From NCBI GenBank assembly GCA_964534765.1, contig CAZHRJ010000092.1, forward strand, positions 1 to 12,728: a DNA stretch of 12,728 nucleotides, in the 5' to 3' direction. This document shows positions 7,114 to 12,728 of this stretch, one piece after another (position 1 is the stretch's first letter; every line of letters begins with the position of its first letter). The position numbers were made by a program, and so were the translations under genes. The notes under the pieces were generated by a model. The model made no database searches, was not told where the DNA came from, and was given only the letters and a program-made list of their open reading frames with translations. Source of the stretch: CAZHRJ01 sp964534765 (GTDB taxonomy: Bacteria > Lindowbacteria > 2-12-FULL-62-27).

Positions 7114-8067
7114 TCAAACCTGCCCGATATACGCGATCGGTGTCAGGAATTCCCGGACTTCGATATAATCCTCGATGAGCGGCAGGCAATGCTCGATCCG
7201 GCGGTAGCAGGCCGGATTTTCTGTGATCATCGAATGATCGGGGATCGCGGCCGGGATGTAGATCCGTTTCCTCAGCGCCTGAAAATCGTACTCGCGAAAC
7301 GCCGCCTTGGCGTCGCCCCGGGACATGACCCTGCCGGTGCCGTGTGAGATCGAGTTCAGGATATCGCGTACGTTGTCCTTTGCGGTGACCAGCGCCATAT
7401 CAGTGTCCATGGTGGACGGGATCAGAGCCAACTCGCCGGCATGAAATCGGACTGCGCCCTTTCTCATAATGATTTTATCATCCACCGATTCATAAAAATT
7501 GTGGTGCTTGTCCAGCACCAATTTGAGCCCCGGGGCGGACTTGCCGACAATGCCGGCGATGGTGTCGCGGTTCTTCCGCGCCCACTCGACGATCCGCTGA
7601 AACTCGGTGTCGAATTCTTTTGGCGCGGCCAGAAGTTCCGGCAACCGCTCTCCCTCGTCTCTGGATCCCGTATGGATGGCGAAATATATCCTGCCGTCCT
7701 GGCTGGAGACGGCATCCAGAAAATGGTTGCCGCCGCCGAGTTCTCCCAGACTTCCCTTGCGGCCGGTGATTTCAATGAGAATCCGGTCCCATTCCGGTTT
7801 GAATTTCTCAAATTCTTCGAGTTTCAGATCGGAAGAATAGAGAGCGATTCCGCAACCCACATCTGAAATCGTGTACTTGCGCCAGTCCGGAACCTTTTCG
7901 GGATCCATCAGCGCGACGCATCCGGTCGGCAGAACGGCCTTGCTGGGGCCGAGGTCGGGCAAAAGGACATAACGCTCCACCTGCAATCGCGGAGGCAGAA
8001 AACTGGCCGCCTTGCCAAGCGGCTGGCCGGAGATATTCAACACGGGAATTCCGTTGATGGTTTCCAT
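7114..8067 (-). CDS. rtcB: RtcB-family RNA ligase, short form, intact
   Basis: This is a 317-residue RtcB-family ligase, which would seal 2',3'-cyclic phosphate or 3'-phosphate RNA ends to 5'-OH ends with GTP and Mn2+. Visible active-site motifs are SDVGCG (Asp69, Cys72), GGGNH (Asn114, His115), IHTGSR (His132), DKHHN (His189), MRKGA (201-205) and SHGTGR (His242, the guanylylated residue). It is much shorter than E. coli RtcB (about 408). The usual MPDLHPG loop is replaced by LPDLGPSKAVLPTG, and the C-terminus (TPIAYIGQV) lacks the usual final Lys-Gly. It thus belongs to a diverged short subfamily, different from the second ligase in this operon. The start follows AAGGTGA. A 51-residue ORF begins three bases after its stop. 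No archease or RtcA gene is seen in the window. Confidence 0.95.
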   Translation of the reverse strand: METINGIPVLNISGQPLGKAASFLPPRLQVERYVLLPDLGPSKAVLPTGCVALMDPEKVPDWRKYTISDVGCGIALYSSDLKLEEFEKFKPEWDRILIEITGRKGSLGELGGGNHFLDAVSSQDGRIYFAIHTGSRDEGERLPELLAAPKEFDTEFQRIVEWARKNRDTIAGIVGKSAPGLKLVLDKHHNFYESVDDKIIMRKGAVRFHAGELALIPSTMDTDMALVTAKDNVRDILNSISHGTGRVMSRGDAKAAFREYDFQALRKRIYIPAAIPDHSMITENPACYRRIEHCLPLIEDYIEVREFLTPIAYIGQV

Positions 8068-8083
8068 CGAATTTCACCTTTCA

Positions 8084-8146
8084 CTTGTCAATATCCAGAT
8101 CGTTCATATTCGCACGCTTCCCGGCGATCTGAAAGACCTGCTCGTC
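8084..8146 (-). other. In-frame open extension after the stop of the 247-residue gene
   Basis: After the TAA at 8147-8149 the same frame stays open for 21 codons (DEQVFQIAGKRANMNDLDIDK) up to TGA, just upstream of the RtcB Shine-Dalgarno. The ending NDLDIDK resembles TDLDINRK, the end of the 51-residue ORF beyond the RtcB gene. It may be a former or read-through C-terminus, or chance. Confidence 0.3.
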
Positions 8147-8890
8147 TTAATCGATCCAGCGAACTCCCTTATTTCGCGGCACTTCGGCGTTCAAAAAGAC
8201 CCGATGCCAGACGCTGAAATAGACCGTCCTGTGATCCGGGTGACGAACGCGGCCGCGAACGAATACGTTGGCCATATTGACGATTTCGTCCGCGACGTGC
8301 GGCTTACCGGCATGCGCCCGGCCGCCGATGCCTTCTTTCCGTAGAACGGGCCGTTTTTCGATTTCCTCCACTTCCTCATCGGTTGCTTTCACAAAGAACC
8401 ACTCGCCCTGCCGAACGACTTTTGCGTTTTTGGCCCCTTTCTTTGTTTCGATGGACCGCACGTCCGGCGATTTCAGGGCTTCGTGGGCGTCCTCGACGGT
8501 TGTGACTTTCACCCGCGAGGGAAGCTGGGTCATAAAATACGAGCGTTCGTCCATACCTACAAGATATTTAAACCATCCGGCTTGGGTTACATGAAAAACA
8601 GAACCGAATTTTCTCGCCTTCGCATTCCATTCACTTGTGGAAAACCGCCGTTCCGGTTCGTGAACCATAAGCACCAGTTGCCGATGATCCGGCTCGACAT
8701 CCAAGACTTTGACCTCTGCATCGCCGGGATTGAGAGCGAAATACTCTTTTGACCGGCCTTTGACGTTCTTTTTGTTGACGTTCAGCGCAAAGATATTTGC
8801 GCCGTGCGCAAAAGACGGCCGATCCGTGATCGCGATATCCAAGCCGGCCTCTTCAAATTTCCGTTTTAAAAATTCACCAGCCACGTTCAT
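8147..8890 (-). CDS. Unrecognised 247-residue protein upstream of rtcB
   Basis: The ATG at 8890 follows GGAGG with a six-base spacer. I recognise no family. The N-terminal part (AGEFLKRKFEEAGLDIAITD, then HGANIFALNVNKK, then EYFALNPGDAEVKVLDVEP) looks like an alpha/beta domain, and a middle part (VKVTTVEDAHEALKSPDV) is probably helical. The C-terminal 60 residues carry histidines in a pattern that looks conserved: GRAHAGKPHVADEI, then VRGRVRHPDHRTV, then SVWHRVFLN, reminiscent of a beta-sandwich or metal-binding domain. There is no signal peptide or membrane segment. It lies 16 bases after the 70-residue gene and 79 before rtcB, so it is co-transcribed with the ligase. A substrate-recognition or regulatory partner role is inference only. 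Confidence 0.8.
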   Translation of the reverse strand: MNVAGEFLKRKFEEAGLDIAITDRPSFAHGANIFALNVNKKNVKGRSKEYFALNPGDAEVKVLDVEPDHRQLVLMVHEPERRFSTSEWNAKARKFGSVFHVTQAGWFKYLVGMDERSYFMTQLPSRVKVTTVEDAHEALKSPDVRSIETKKGAKNAKVVRQGEWFFVKATDEEVEEIEKRPVLRKEGIGGRAHAGKPHVADEIVNMANVFVRGRVRHPDHRTVYFSVWHRVFLNAEVPRNKGVRWID

Positions 8891-8906
8891 ACTGCGCCTC
8901 CAGTTT

Positions 8907-9119
8907 TTAGATTATGTCCCGGCTATCGACAGCCGCAACACTCAAAACCTCATCAAGCCGGTCCCACTTTTCTGACCGAAGAAACTGCCGCGCCACCCTG
9001 CGCTGCCGGCGGTGCCCACGGGCTTTCTGTTTGCTCCAGCCGTTCTTCAAAAATGCTTTGCACCGCATCCGCCGTGCCCAGCGGGTGGCTTGAGATACGA
9101 CCATGCTCGAATTCATCAT
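8907..9119 (-). CDS. Small, highly basic protein, 70 residues
   Basis: The start at 9119 is set by GGAGGAGAGGAA immediately upstream. A longer frame from 9170 has no Shine-Dalgarno. The middle is strongly basic (RRMRCKAFLKNGWSKQKARG, then HRRQRRVARQFLRS), typical of a nucleic-acid-binding peptide. The C-terminus (RLDEVLSVAAVDSRDII) is neutral. Sixteen bases separate it from the next gene. It is the first gene after the structured leader at 9120-9306. RNA binding fits the ligase context, but this is inferred from charge only. Confidence 0.75.
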   Translation of the reverse strand: MMNSSMVVSQATRWARRMRCKAFLKNGWSKQKARGHRRQRRVARQFLRSEKWDRLDEVLSVAAVDSRDII

Positions 9120-9175
9120 TTCCTCTCCTCCTGTTTGGACGCAAACGACGTTCTCAAAAGCATCTGCCATTGATG

Positions 9176-9210
9176 AAAAAGCGTAAGATGCGCTTCCGCG
9201 CGTAATTACG
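9176..9210 (-). terminator. Terminator-like hairpin with GNRA loop in the operon leader
   Basis: Read on the minus strand, CGTAA (9210-9206) pairs with TTACG (9186-9182), followed by a small internal loop and then GCGC/GCGC closing a GGAA (GNRA) tetraloop. CTTTTT follows directly (9181-9176). This looks like a weak intrinsic terminator or an RNA structural element between the 65-residue and 70-residue genes. It lies about 57 bases upstream of the ATG at 9119. CGTAATTACG (9201-9210) is also a perfect DNA palindrome. Confidence 0.5.
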
Positions 9211-9244
9211 ATTTTCCATCATCGTCTGGCCCGCCACAATTACA

Positions 9245-9287
9245 TCGGGTCGTTTACAGCTATCTGACCCGAGTGACATGCCTGTAA
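9245..9287 (-). ncRNA. Candidate structured leader RNA with competing helices
   Basis: On the minus strand TCGGGTC (9272-9266) pairs perfectly with GACCCGA (9251-9245). Overlapping this, TTACAG (9287-9282) pairs with CTGTAA (9259-9254), which lies in the loop of the first helix. The helices interleave. A classical pseudoknot would leave only two bases to cross a 6-bp stem, so they are more likely alternatives. With the terminator-like hairpin just downstream, the 187-base gap (9120-9306) resembles an attenuator or a structured RNA. No known riboswitch, Y RNA or tRNA consensus was recognised. Confidence 0.4.
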
Positions 9288-9306
9288 CGGCAACCCTTGC
9301 AACGAT

Positions 9307-9504
9307 TCAAGCGGCGCGGGTGGCCTGGTCCAGCACAATGAGCTCGGCTTCCGTTATATTTACTGTTTGAGACGTGCGCCGCCCGGATTGATCTGTTTTG
9401 ATCAGAGCTACCTGATAGATCTTGCCGTCCATATCACGGCGATAGCCCAACCAATCAGATTTCCGTTTCCGTTCGGAAATCACTTTGATCTCGAGTCGGG
9501 ACAT
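9307..9504 (-). CDS. Small hypothetical protein, 65 residues
   Basis: The ATG at 9504 has GGGAGG eight bases upstream. The sequence begins MSRLEIKVISERKRKSDWLG and continues with strands YQVALIKTD and TSQTVNITEAELIVLDQA, suggesting a small beta-rich fold with one C-terminal helix. No family is recognised. It lies 53 bases after the 112-residue gene and is followed by the 187-base structured gap. Its size, strong ribosome site and orientation support a real gene. Confidence 0.7.
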   Translation of the reverse strand: MSRLEIKVISERKRKSDWLGYRRDMDGKIYQVALIKTDQSGRRTSQTVNITEAELIVLDQATRAA

Positions 9505-9557
9505 TCATCGCACCTCCCTCATTATTCTCTCTGCCTTTATCAGCGGCGGGGCTAATA

Positions 9558-9896
9558 CTAATCCACAACCAGCCGATAACCGGTGCCGCCAAGGCCGAAA
9601 GGCATCGAAGAACTGCCGGGCACGTATTCGCGCTGGCGCCGGATCAAATACTTGCCAGCCTCCAAGACAATCGCCTCATGTTCTTCGTGAATCAGCGATG
9701 TCGTCGCGCTGACTTCGGCCCAGATGTCGCCATCCGGCAAATCGTAAAGGGCAACGGCTGACTCGTCATTGAATCGATGGCTGTGGCCGGTTGCTTCGCC
9801 GTGCGCCACCACCGTTCCCCGGCGCATTCTCATCGGAAATTTCGGGCTCGCCTCCCGCTCGATAATTAGAACGTCCCCCTGTCTGAACTGTTTCAT
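9558..9896 (-). CDS. Histidine-rich 112-residue conserved hypothetical protein
   Basis: From memory this matches a widespread family of small hypothetical proteins beginning 'RQGDVLL' that often neighbours DUF6745 proteins. Visible motifs are RQGDVLI (5-11), HGEATGHSH (32-40), LIHEEHEAI (68-76) and RRQREY (86-91). The clustered histidines and glutamates could form a metal site on a small beta-barrel. It starts at ATG 9896 behind AGGAGG (spacer five), ten bases after the DUF6745-like gene, so the two are coupled. The biochemical function is unknown to me. The family assignment rests on recalled motif pattern, not on a search. Confidence 0.8.
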   Translation of the reverse strand: MKQFRQGDVLIIEREASPKFPMRMRRGTVVAHGEATGHSHRFNDESAVALYDLPDGDIWAEVSATTSLIHEEHEAIVLEAGKYLIRRQREYVPGSSSMPFGLGGTGYRLVVD

Positions 9897-9906
9897 TTCA
9901 ACCTCC

Positions 9907-10518
9907 TTATGTTTCTTGTGATGGACGAAAGTCGTCCTCGTTCAACCCGAACGTCCATGCGACCGCCCGGCGACAGGCGCCTCTATGCGCGGGCACATTG
10001 GAATCGTTGTTTTCCGAATCCTTTATGGCCTTCCATATCACGTGCCGCACCCATACCGGCCTGACGGAACCGTCTCGAAAAGTATGTTGAACCGTACGGT
10101 CACGCATGCCCACTTCTATGCAGTCAGGATGCACTTGTAAAAAAACGTCGGCCTTCAGTCCCTGGCGTCTCTTGGCTTCGTCGATGACATGAAGAACCAC
10201 CAGAGGCTCGGCATTCTCCGTCCCTGTGACCTTGATTCGGTACAACCGACGGGGATTGCCATTCGTATCTGCGTCCTGATCGACGACCTCCGGGTTCGAT
10301 TCCCGAACGATGGCTGCGATCCCCTTGCGTGCGATCATGATCCGGCGGTGTTCCACATTTTGTTCGGCCATGATGTCGCGCACCGTCAATCGGGCGGGAT
10401 CCGCCACCACGATTGCATCAACGATCATGCCGTGCCAGTAACAGAACTCCGTGCCGTCTTGCAGAACCAGCGCCGGCCCGGTTTCGCAATGGAGCCGGCC
10501 TTGCCCGTCGACTCTCAC
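9907..10518 (-). CDS. DUF6745-like protein
   Basis: This protein has 203 residues from GTG 10518. Motifs match my memory of the DUF6745 family: GRLHCETGPA (7-16), YWHG (27-30), TVRDIMAEQNVEHRRIMI (45-62), EPLVVLHVI (104-112) and AVAWTFGL (185-192), ending FRPSQET. The function of the family is unknown to me. The start is uncertain: the same frame is open upstream to 10645 without ATG, GTG or TTG, and that stretch (VRLENITRRTPQDG, then DDEKHKVYKPKV) looks coding. A good GGGAGG lies before an ATA ATA pair there. A 12-codon ORF (ATG near 10555) ends in TGA overlapping the GTG, so reinitiation is possible. It lies between the 73-residue gene and the histidine-rich gene. Confidence 0.8.
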   Translation of the reverse strand: MRVDGQGRLHCETGPALVLQDGTEFCYWHGMIVDAIVVADPARLTVRDIMAEQNVEHRRIMIARKGIAAIVRESNPEVVDQDADTNGNPRRLYRIKVTGTENAEPLVVLHVIDEAKRRQGLKADVFLQVHPDCIEVGMRDRTVQHTFRDGSVRPVWVRHVIWKAIKDSENNDSNVPAHRGACRRAVAWTFGLNEDDFRPSQET

Positions 10519-10625
10519 GACTTTGGGCTTATAGACTTTGTGCTTCTCGTCATCGGGTATTATGGCTTTCGTCCTCCCGTCTTGCGGCGTTCGCCGGGTG
10601 ATGTTTTCCAGACGAACGCCGTTAT

Positions 10626-10847
10626 TTAGGCAATCTGCAACTGCCTATCCGATACGTGCCGGGTTCGGAATGTCTTGCGACCGATCACGTCCGTGGAAAT
10701 GATGACCACCTGGTGGAGAGGCGGCACATCCGAGTAAGGCGGCTTTGTGACTGCCTTCTCATCCTTATCCGCAAGCCGCGCCCGAAACGTCCTGCAGTGC
10801 TTGTTGTCTTTCCACCTGGAAATCTCTCTGACCTCCGTGGATGCCAT
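10626..10847 (-). CDS. Small hypothetical protein, 73 residues
   Basis: The start at ATG 10847 follows GGGGGTGAG with about ten bases between, 11 bases after the zinc-finger gene's stop. A longer frame to 10922 would overlap that gene by 64 bases and lacks a ribosome site. The protein is mostly hydrophilic and beta-like (REISRWKDNKHCRTFRARLA, then HQVVIISTDVIGRKTFRTRH) and ends DRQLQIA. No domain is recognised. Gene order supports translation in the same operon as the DUF6745-like gene. Confidence 0.65.
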   Translation of the reverse strand: MASTEVREISRWKDNKHCRTFRARLADKDEKAVTKPPYSDVPPLHQVVIISTDVIGRKTFRTRHVSDRQLQIA

Positions 10848-10858
10848 GATTGATTTTC

Positions 10859-11080
10859 TCACCCCCGTTCCGCGCAAATGGGTATTTCGCGGTAGTGGCG
10901 GCAGTACTCCGCCATGTACCATCTATGGGTGGCACGCCATTGGCGGTCATAGGCGCGTTTATACGAGATACGGGCCACAGACCGGCATTTCGGATCGCAG
11001 TACTTCTGGTTTGGGTGACCTGAGGTGGGCTTGAAGGCCCGACCGCAGAGACCGCAAACGTTCATGAGACACACCTCCAT
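10859..11080 (-). CDS. Small four-cysteine zinc-finger protein
   Basis: This 73-residue protein has Cys9, Cys12, Cys28 and Cys32 in VCGLCGRAFKPTSGHPNQKY then CDPKCR. That is the treble-clef-like 'CxxCGxxFxP...NQxYCxxxC' pattern common in small phage- and plasmid-type zinc proteins. The C-terminal half is basic and aromatic (YKRAYDRQWRATHRWYMAEY), suitable for nucleic-acid binding. Two starts are possible: ATG 11080 behind GGGGAGG (spacer five), or ATG 11065 behind GGAGG (spacer eight); the longer is listed. It is the first gene after the promoter at 11213-11241, which makes it a candidate autoregulator of the operon (inference). Confidence 0.75.
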   Translation of the reverse strand: MEVCLMNVCGLCGRAFKPTSGHPNQKYCDPKCRSVARISYKRAYDRQWRATHRWYMAEYCRHYREIPICAERG

Positions 11081-11205
11081 CGTGTCCTCCCCGGCGACAA
11101 ATCAAAAACAGCCGGGAAAGACTTAGATCGCGTTCAACGATCAATCATCGGATGATGGGGGTGTACGTTTGCATTGGCTCTGTGGTCTCCTTCCTGAAAT
11201 TTGTC

Positions 11206-11240
11206 TGCCCCGTTTATACCGCCTGATGAAGAGCGGGGCA
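11206..11240 (-). promoter_or_regulatory. Inverted repeat over the operon promoter (candidate operator)
   Basis: TGCCCCG (11206-11212) and CGGGGCA (11234-11240) are perfect inverted arms. One arm overlaps the -35 element and the other lies just downstream of the -10 element. A dimeric repressor bound here would block RNA polymerase. As RNA it would be a hairpin with a ~21-base loop, so a DNA site is the simpler reading. Confidence 0.5.
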
Positions 11241-11241
11241 A
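11213..11241 (-). promoter_or_regulatory. Sigma-70-like promoter for the minus-strand RtcB operon
   Basis: On the minus strand TTGCCC (11241-11236) and TATAAA (11218-11213) are separated by 17 bases. This fits TTGACA-17-TATAAT at 4/6 and 5/6. Transcription would start near 11205, leaving a ~125-base leader before the zinc-finger gene. I found no sigma-54 -24/-12 element, which drives RtcR-controlled rtcBA in other bacteria. Confidence 0.5.
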
Positions 11242-11322
11242 GTGTCTTTTTGGAACGTCGTCATGTGCTCCAGTTTCTATCTCTTCATAAGCAAATGACG
11301 GGCAGAAAGGCTGAAAATTCAA

Positions 11323-11601
11323 CCGGCCGTGAATGAAAGTCGATAAGCGTCTGATTACAAGAAAAATAGGGTTTGTTGCAACAAGTGAAATCAGACTGGG
11401 GTGGCCGAAAATTCCCTGCTGAACGTTACGGATTCGTTACATTTTTTTTAGAATACGAACTGACGCCGTTCGACAGTCAGAGCGGAGCTGTATCCGCCCA
11501 AATGAACAATTCTTTTCCCCCATGGTCTGAGTGGGAAATACCTATTCATAGTCGGGGGTTCGGATCTTGCAACATCCATCTCCGGAACACGCGATACGTA
11601 C
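11323..11601. other. Non-coding stretch with nested dyads
   Basis: I see no convincing gene here between the WD40 gene's end and the operon leader. It holds an 8-bp inverted repeat, GTCTGATT (11349-11356) with AATCAGAC (11389-11396). Between the arms is the perfect 12-base palindrome TTGTTGCAACAA (11373-11384). These could be protein-binding sites or remnants of an element end. The stretch is AT-richer than the operon. Confidence 0.4.
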
Positions 11602-12576
11602 TTACCACTTGGAAACGAGCCGGGGTTTCCACAACAGAATATCACCATATATATCTACAGATTTCAGTGTCCACCCATTCGAGCTGAAACACAGTGACTC
11701 TACCGCACCCCAGTGGCCGCCGAGGTGCTGGATCTTCTTACCGGTGGCCATTTCCAGAAGCTCTATTTCTCCATAGCGGTTTCCGGCCGCTACAAGGGCA
11801 CCGTCGGGGCTTGGTGCGATAGACGTTACGCCCTTCGATACAGAAAGGGTACGTATGGGAGTCAAATCCCTCCCATTCCAAATCTTGAAAATAGTGTCAA
11901 CACTGGCCGACAAAATCCAACCGCCGTCCGGACTAAAGACTACCGAGTTTATACCTTCTGAGTGAGCTTTGAGTTTCTTAACATAAGCCCAACTGTCCGA
12001 ATCCCATAATATCAGCATACCATCCTCGCCCGCTGACACGAGATTCTTACCATCGGGACTGAAGGCCAATGCCGTAACAGGTGAATCATGCTCAGACAGA
12101 GTTCGAAGCTCCATCCATGTTTCAGTAGACCATACCTTGATGTAACGATCAGAGCTTGCCGATACGAGTATCGGACTGTTGCTTGCAAACGCGACACTAT
12201 TCAATCGAGCATTATGACCCGAAAGAGTTTGCAATCTCTCTCCAGACACAATGTCGTACACCCCTATGTCACCGTGTAAACCTCCGACAGCAAATATCGT
12301 GCCGTCCAGAGCAATAGTCATGCAGCTAATTGTATCGGAATGGTTAAAAGCTCGGTTGTTTTTTCCTATGCGAATATCCCGGATCCAGATTGTATTTTCA
12401 GGGCCGCCAGATATAAGCCAAGATCCATCACTACTGAACGTCATAGATGAAAACCCATCGCCACGCAATAACTTGATGGCTGGAGCGGTCATAAGAACAA
12501 GTGCGATCATCCCCACACTAAGCACTATGACTGCGCCATGGATGATGATCAGTCGATCGATCTGGCCGAGCGACAT
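11602..12576 (-). CDS. Membrane-anchored seven-bladed WD40 propeller protein
   Basis: This 324-residue protein (from ATG 12576) has one N-terminal hydrophobic segment (about residues 9-31, IIIHGAVIVLSVGMIALVLM). Seven WD40 repeats follow, including GWILSASVDTIFKIWN, LAFSPDGKNLVSAGEDGMLI with LWD, and VAFASNSPILVSASSDRYIK with VW. Seven repeats make one complete propeller and act as a protein-interaction platform, here held at the membrane. No kinase, NACHT or protease domain is attached within the frame. The start is unclear: neither ATG 12576 nor TTG 12606 has a good ribosome site, and the region overlaps a coding-looking fragment on the other strand. GC content is lower than in the RtcB operon, hinting at separate origin. 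Confidence 0.88.
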   Translation of the reverse strand: MSLGQIDRLIIIHGAVIVLSVGMIALVLMTAPAIKLLRGDGFSSMTFSSDGSWLISGGPENTIWIRDIRIGKNNRAFNHSDTISCMTIALDGTIFAVGGLHGDIGVYDIVSGERLQTLSGHNARLNSVAFASNSPILVSASSDRYIKVWSTETWMELRTLSEHDSPVTALAFSPDGKNLVSAGEDGMLILWDSDSWAYVKKLKAHSEGINSVVFSPDGGWILSASVDTIFKIWNGRDLTPIRTLSVSKGVTSIAPSPDGALVAAGNRYGEIELLEMATGKKIQHLGGHWGAVESLCFSSNGWTLKSVDIYGDILLWKPRLVSKW

Positions 12577-12684
12577 GATCTGATTCGGCGCGGAAAGGTG
12601 GTACAAAAATTTATGCCGGAGCTTACAGAACTACAGCGCCGGGTCATCCGACTGCTGGCTGTTCCTGTCAACGCCTACCGATAG
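12538..12684 (+). pseudogene. Possible C-terminal fragment of an unidentified protein
   Basis: An open frame of 48 codons ends at TAG 12682. Its second part (DLIRRGKVVQKFMPELTELQ, then RRVIRLLAVPVNAYR) looks like real protein, basic and amphipathic. It overlaps the 5' end of the WD40 gene on the opposite strand by 39 bases. Upstream in frame the translation stops looking coding, so this may be the 3' remnant of a gene cut by rearrangement. I have a faint impression of a transposase-like tail but cannot support it. Confidence 0.3.
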
Positions 12685-12728
12685 GCTTCGCGACGGGTCA
12701 GCAAAATTCAGGGATATTATGTCCTCGA

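Noticed and set aside
8907..9170. Longer version of the basic 70-residue protein starting at 9170
   Set aside because: There is no Shine-Dalgarno at 9170, while ATG 9119 is directly behind GGAGGAGAGGAA.
9245..9287. H-type pseudoknot in the leader
   Set aside because: Only two bases would have to cross a 6-bp stem, which is sterically unlikely. Competing helices are the safer reading.
11134..11322. 62-residue minus-strand frame upstream of the zinc-finger gene
   Set aside because: It has a TTG start without ribosome site, covers the predicted promoter, and its translation looks non-coding.
11081..11330. Sigma-54 promoter with RtcR-type control
   Set aside because: No GG-N10-GC element with the TGGCAC/TTGC context was found, and no RtcR gene is visible in the window.
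11373..11687. 104-residue plus-strand frame and the overlapping minus-strand frame at 11448-11648
   Set aside because: Both run into the end of the WD40 gene, have no ribosome site and show no recognisable protein pattern.
1..12728. CRISPR array, tRNA or rRNA genes, PrfH release factor, archease, RtcA
   Set aside because: No regularly spaced direct repeats, no cloverleaf or rRNA sequence recognised, and none of these protein families appears in any frame.

Overview
The window looks like a chromosomal segment of a fairly GC-rich (mid to high 50s percent by eye) Gram-negative-type bacterium. Shine-Dalgarno sequences are strong (GGAGG-type), genes are tightly packed, and a paired-hairpin repeat of the 'ATTCCCGC-TTTC-GCGGGAAT' kind, common as an interspersed repeat in proteobacterial and related genomes, sits between two genes. 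I cannot name the organism; a deltaproteobacterial or similar environmental lineage is only a guess.

Region 1 (1-3310, plus strand) is the tail of an operon: a 5'-truncated protein with a sigma-factor region-4-like helix-turn-helix, an unrecognised ~360-residue protein, a stand-alone Lon-protease-type (S16) domain protein without an AAA+ ATPase, and a multi-pass membrane protein. The last three genes overlap each other by 17-23 bases.

Region 2 (3371-11241, minus strand) is the main item: one long run of about a dozen co-directional genes, most with excellent Shine-Dalgarno sites, behind a sigma-70-like promoter (11213-11241) that is covered by an inverted repeat. In transcription order it holds a four-cysteine zinc-finger protein, a 73-residue protein, a DUF6745-like protein, a histidine-rich 112-residue protein, a 65-residue protein, a structured leader, a basic 70-residue protein, an unrecognised 247-residue protein, an intact short RtcB RNA ligase, a 51-residue protein, a 535-residue right-handed beta-helix protein with FxxN/GGA repeats, and a second, diverged RtcB split by a one-base frameshift. 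After these come a remnant duplicate of the beta-helix protein's C-terminus and an AT-rich hypothetical gene. Two RtcB-type ligases of different subfamilies in one operon with uncharacterised small proteins and a structured intergenic RNA suggest an undescribed RNA repair or RNA processing module. That role is inference from RtcB biochemistry and gene order.

Region 3 (11323-12728) is lower in GC: a stretch without a convincing gene but with nested dyads, a seven-bladed WD40 propeller protein with one N-terminal membrane anchor (minus strand), and, at the right edge, a short plus-strand coding-looking fragment that overlaps the WD40 gene's 5' end and may mark a rearrangement boundary.
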